Positions 61,257-64,000 of a stretch of DNA of 64,000 nucleotides are shown here, in pieces (the first letter of the stretch is position 1; the number at the start of each line of letters is the position of its first letter). A program made the position numbers and the translations under genes. The DNA comes from Candidatus Praeruminimicrobium purgamenti (GTDB lineage Bacteria > Elusimicrobiota > Endomicrobiia > Endomicrobiales > Endomicrobiaceae): assembly GCA_018433585.1 (NCBI GenBank), contig JAHDQW010000007.1, positions 163,173 through 227,172 of the forward strand, in the 5' to 3' direction. Below the pieces are notes generated by a model, which made no database searches, was not told where the DNA came from, and was given only the letters and a program-made list of their open reading frames with translations.

Positions 61257-63355
61257 TAGCCGTCTTCTTCTTCCGGAGTTTCGTTTTCAGGTAGAGGTTC
61301 CTGCTCAGGCTTTTGGTTGCAGTACATTGCAGGCACTGTCCCTTCAAGGAATGCTTCAAGGTATGCTTTAGGCGTTTTGCTTAATGCCAAAAGGCCTGTT
61401 TTAGGGTCTATCAAAGTCCATTCGATTCCTTTAGGCTGCACAAAGTCAACGACAGGGTATCCTCTTAAAGCATCTTTCATAAACGCAGTCCATATAGGGC
61501 AGGCAATGCTTCCGCCGGTCGTTCTTGTTCCGAGCGAAGTTCTGTCATCGTATCCTACCCATACTCCTGCGACTATTTGAGGAGTATATCCTACAAACCA
61601 CGCGTCAACGCTGTCGTTTGAAGTGCCTGTTTTTCCGGCGCACGGTCTGCCTAAGTCTCTTGCGGCAAAACCGCTTCCTTTTTCAACTACGCCTTTAAGC
61701 AGGTTTGTCATTATATAAGACGTCTGCGGGCTTAAAACTTCTTTTTCTTCAGGTATGTTTGATTCCAAAACTTTTCCGTTTTTGTCCACGACTTTTACGA
61801 TAAAGTAAGGTTCTGTTTTTATGCCGCCTGAAGCCAGCGTGCCTATAGCCGAAACCATTTCCTGTAAAGTGACGTCGCTTGAACCGAGCGATAAAGCAAG
61901 AGTGTTTACCAGAGGACTTTTTATGCCCATGCGTCTGGCGTAATCTATTACTCTTTCTGGACCGACTTTATCTATAACTTCTATTGCGCAGGTGTTTACC
62001 GATTTTGCGACGGCTTCTCTTAAAGGAATTATGCCTCTGTATTTGTTGCCGTAATTTGCCGGATACCATATTTTCATAGGGTCTATAAGTTCGTCTTCCG
62101 TCATTTTTTCGGCAAGTATTTCAACGTATGACAAATCTCTTGAAACGAGGTTCCAGTTTCTTCCGTCAAAAGCAAATACCATCTGTTCGTCGTTCAGCAG
62201 CGTTGCCGGCGTCATTAGTTTTGAATCTATTGCGGCTGTATATACAAAAGGTTTAAACGCGGAACCGGCCTGTCTTTTTGCCTGCACGGCTCTGTTGAAC
62301 TGCGTTTCTTTAAAATCGCGTCCTCCGACCATAACTCTTATTGCGCCTGTTTTAGGGTCGATTGCCATAATGGCGCCCTGCACTTTTTTGTTTGCGGCGC
62401 TTTTATTGCCCGCCATCTGGGTATCAAAATTGTTAAGGTTTTCAGCCAAAGCTTTTTCAGCAGCTCTCTGCATTTTTATGTCGAGAGTTGTGTATATTGA
62501 AAGACCGCCTTTATGCAAAACGTTAGTTCCGTATTTCGGTTCAAGAAGTATTCTTAAATATTCTATGAAATAGTATCCTGCCGTTTGTTCCTGAAGATTT
62601 TTTCTGTCCGGAATAGGATAATTGTTCGCTTCTTCTTCCTGTTCTTTTGTTATAAAGTTTAAATCTCTCATTCTTGACAGAACCACCGCTCTTCTTTGTT
62701 TTGCCCTTTCTATGCTTTTGAAAGGAGAATAATAATTAGGAGCTTTCGGAAGACCGGCTATCAAAGCTGATTCTGCAAGATTAAGGTCTCTTACCGATTT
62801 GCCGAAATATATTTTTGACGCGGATTCCGCTCCGTATCCGCCTGCGCCGAAATATATCTGGTTTATGTAGAGCTGTAAAATTTCTTCTTTCGTGTAATTT
62901 CTTTCAAGCTGTACGGTTAAAAGAAGTTCTTTGAATTTTCTTAAAATTGTTTTTTCCGACGTTAAAAATATTGTTTTTGACAATTGCTGTGTTATTGTAG
63001 AACCGCCCTGGGCGACTTTTCTTTTTAAGAAATTTGTCACTGCAGCCCTTAAAATGCCTTTTGTCGAAATGCCCCAGTGGTCAAAAAAATCGTTGTCTTC
63101 GGTGGCTATAAAAGCGTTTTGCAGATTCATAGGAATTTCGTTTAACGGTACAAGAACTCTTCTTTCGACGAAAAGTTCCGAAATAAGATTTTCGTCTTTG
63201 TCAAAAATTTTTGTCACTATATTCGGCGTATAATTTTCAAGATTGGATATAGAAGGAAGGTCTTCAATAAGTTTTTTTGCGCACATTGCTGCGCAGATCA
63301 TAAGAAGACAGAAAATTACGGTTATTATTAAAACAAACTTAAATTTGATTTTCAT
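61253..63355 (-). CDS. Bifunctional class A penicillin-binding protein (PBP1A)
   Basis: A 700-residue inner membrane enzyme that polymerises glycan strands and cross-links peptides. It has an N-terminal anchor, a GT51 transglycosylase domain (ATEDNDFFDHWG with the catalytic Glu, GGSTITQQLSK, and ELLLTVQLERNYTKEEILQLYINQIYFG), and a transpeptidase domain with the SxxK serine at 365 (GSAFKPF), SVN and KTGT. The C-terminus is acidic and proline-rich. It closes the window's core envelope genes. The name ponA/mrcA is not certain. Confidence 0.95.
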   Translation of the reverse strand: MKIKFKFVLIITVIFCLLMICAAMCAKKLIEDLPSISNLENYTPNIVTKIFDKDENLISELFVERRVLVPLNEIPMNLQNAFIATEDNDFFDHWGISTKGILRAAVTNFLKRKVAQGGSTITQQLSKTIFLTSEKTILRKFKELLLTVQLERNYTKEEILQLYINQIYFGAGGYGAESASKIYFGKSVRDLNLAESALIAGLPKAPNYYSPFKSIERAKQRRAVVLSRMRDLNFITKEQEEEANNYPIPDRKNLQEQTAGYYFIEYLRILLEPKYGTNVLHKGGLSIYTTLDIKMQRAAEKALAENLNNFDTQMAGNKSAANKKVQGAIMAIDPKTGAIRVMVGGRDFKETQFNRAVQAKRQAGSAFKPFVYTAAIDSKLMTPATLLNDEQMVFAFDGRNWNLVSRDLSYVEILAEKMTEDELIDPMKIWYPANYGNKYRGIIPLREAVAKSVNTCAIEVIDKVGPERVIDYARRMGIKSPLVNTLALSLGSSDVTLQEMVSAIGTLASGGIKTEPYFIVKVVDKNGKVLESNIPEEKEVLSPQTSYIMTNLLKGVVEKGSGFAARDLGRPCAGKTGTSNDSVDAWFVGYTPQIVAGVWVGYDDRTSLGTRTTGGSIACPIWTAFMKDALRGYPVVDFVQPKGIEWTLIDPKTGLLALSKTPKAYLEAFLEGTVPAMYCNQKPEQEPLPENETPEEEDGY

Positions 63356-63463
63356 TTATATATGTACGACCTTATGTGAATTTTTGTGTAAAACAATCAT
63401 ATTATTATACTCCAAAAATAGATATTTCACAAATATGAAATAAGATGCCTGATAATTTAGTAG

Positions 63464-63492
63464 TTGACTTTTATTGAGTTTTTAGATAAAAT
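63464..63492 (+). promoter_or_regulatory. Promoter of the tRNA-tuf operon
   Basis: TTGACT at 63464-63469, a 17-base spacer, TAAAAT at 63487-63492. It lies about 60 bases before tRNA-Tyr and fits a strong stable-RNA promoter. Confidence 0.82.
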
Positions 63493-63550
63493 TTGCTAAA
63501 CTCTCTTTTCAGTACATGGGAGTTGTTCTTTTTTTTGTGTAGTTCTTATT

Positions 63551-63633
63551 GGGGGTGTGGCAGAGTGGTCTAATGCATCAGACTGTAAATCTGACGGGCT
63601 TGCCCTTCGGTGGTTCAAATCCATCCGCCCCCA
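63551..63633 (+). tRNA. tRNA-Tyr (GTA anticodon)
   Basis: A type II tRNA with acceptor GGGGGTG/CGCCCCC, anticodon loop CTGTAAA (GTA), a long variable arm (GGGCTTGCCC...) and T arm GTGGTTCAAATCC. Discriminator A. No encoded CCA is certain. First of three tRNAs before tuf, the order Tyr-Gly-Thr-tuf that is common in bacteria. Confidence 0.96.
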
Positions 63634-63644
63634 TTTTTTGAGCT

Positions 63645-63715
63645 GCGGGAGTAGCACAGTGGTAGTGCTCCAGCCTTCCAAGCTGGCCATGCGGGTTCGA
63701 TTCCCGTCTCCCGCT
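63645..63715 (+). tRNA. tRNA-Gly (TCC anticodon)
   Basis: Acceptor GCGGGAG/CTCCCGC, D arm AGCACAGTGGTAGTGCT, anticodon loop CTTCCAA (TCC), T arm CGGGTTCGATTCCCG, discriminator T. CCA not encoded. 11 bases after tRNA-Tyr. Confidence 0.96.
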
Positions 63716-63737
63716 TTATCTATCTTAGTCTGAGTTT

Positions 63738-63809
63738 GCCGAGGTGGCTCAGGGGTAGAGCACCTCCTTGGTAAGGAGGTGGTCGTGGGTTCGATTCCCA
63801 TCCTCGGCT
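63738..63809 (+). tRNA. tRNA-Thr (GGT anticodon)
   Basis: Acceptor GCCGAGG/CCTCGGC, D arm GGCTCAGGGGTAGAGC, anticodon stem CCTCC/GGAGG with loop TTGGTAA (GGT), T arm TGGGTTCGATTCCCA, discriminator T. CCA not encoded. It precedes tuf by 56 bases in the same operon. Confidence 0.96.
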
Positions 63810-63865
63810 AGTGTTTTTTTATAATTAAATTATGAAACCAATAAAAAATTGGGAGGAATAAGAAA

Positions 63866-64000
63866 ATGGCAAAAGAAAAATTTGACAGATCGAAACCGCA
63901 TGTAAACGTAGGAACAATAGGACACGTGGACCACGGGAAAACGACATTGACGGCAGCAATAACGAAAGTATTGGGAGACAAAGGATTAGCAACATATATA
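63866..64000 (+). CDS. tuf: Elongation factor Tu, 5' part only
   Basis: The first 45 codons of EF-Tu: [19 protein letters not shown] leads into the P-loop [15 protein letters not shown]. The GTPase delivers aminoacyl-tRNA to the ribosome. GGGAGG stands about 9 bases before the ATG. The gene runs off the window end. Its position behind tRNA-Thr reproduces the tufB arrangement of many bacteria. Confidence 0.98.
   Translation, partial: MAKEKFDRSKPHVNVGTIGHVDHGKTTLTAAITKVLGDKGLATYI

Noticed and set aside
1..64000. CRISPR arrays or insertion sequences
   Set aside because: No regularly spaced repeats and no transposase or integrase frame were seen.

Overview
The window is chromosomal DNA from a low-GC, Gram-negative bacterium. 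Outer-membrane and periplasmic systems are plain: SurA and PrsA-type foldases, a TolC-RND efflux pair, a bifunctional penicillin-binding protein and several lipoproteins. Very large exported proteins with a shared N-terminal module, together with lysine 2,3-aminomutase/beta-lysine acetyltransferase and a Ni-superoxide dismutase, make an Elusimicrobiota (Endomicrobium-like) lineage my best guess. That assignment is an inference from protein style, because no rRNA is present.

Layout. 0-5.8 kb: end of a flavodoxin-fold quinone reductase, a P2-type cation ATPase, then thiM-nadA-ccdA. 5.8-10.3 kb: a 1511-residue exported protein with a cytidine-deaminase-like domain. 10.4-15.8 kb: a tight minus-strand run tcdA, PqqD-like, prsA-like, surA-like, pdxA, glycosyltransferase. 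15.9-18.1 kb: flavodoxin, DUF1646 permease and a small secreted protein. 18.2-23.3 kb: a second giant (1683 residues) with the same N-terminal module but an HD-GYP domain. 23.4-31 kb: an SGNH-like protein, a GT39-like membrane glycosyltransferase, Ni-SOD with a DUF2141 protein, a CrtI-type desaturase, and ablA-ablB. 31.4-37.4 kb: phosphatase, DedA, Bcr/CflA-type MFS, SDR with its TetR regulator, a cation/proton antiporter, and an ArsR-ferredoxin pair. 37.8-44.8 kb: an FMN oxidoreductase and a tolC-RND-DUF2892-arsR-methyltransferase operon. 45-49.1 kb: four secreted CsgG/LPP20-type proteins and a CDF transporter. 49.3-49.6 kb: an elaborate structured RNA that I cannot assign to a family, upstream of a GT8 glycosyltransferase. 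50.6-56.5 kb: an AT-rich accessory block with ImmA/IrrE protease, beta-family protein, sce7726-like nuclease, a decayed gene and a TPR membrane protein, ending at tRNA-His. 56.5-64 kb: tRNA-His and tRNA-Arg, U32 peptidase-family protein, SGNH-TPR protein, Smr, holin-like, HD protein, PBP1A, and a tRNA-Tyr/Gly/Thr-tuf operon cut by the window end.

How the parts work together. The envelope theme is strong: foldases, lipoproteins, peptidoglycan synthesis, efflux and surface glycosyltransferases. Two ArsR genes and one TetR gene each have promoter palindromes that fit local repression. Several genes start 6-7 nt after a good -10 box with no Shine-Dalgarno, which suggests leaderless mRNAs. The most novel-looking items are the 49.33-49.57 kb RNA with a precise kissing-loop and alternative pairings, the pair of giant exported fusion proteins, and the ImmA/beta/sce7726 cluster beside tRNA-His.
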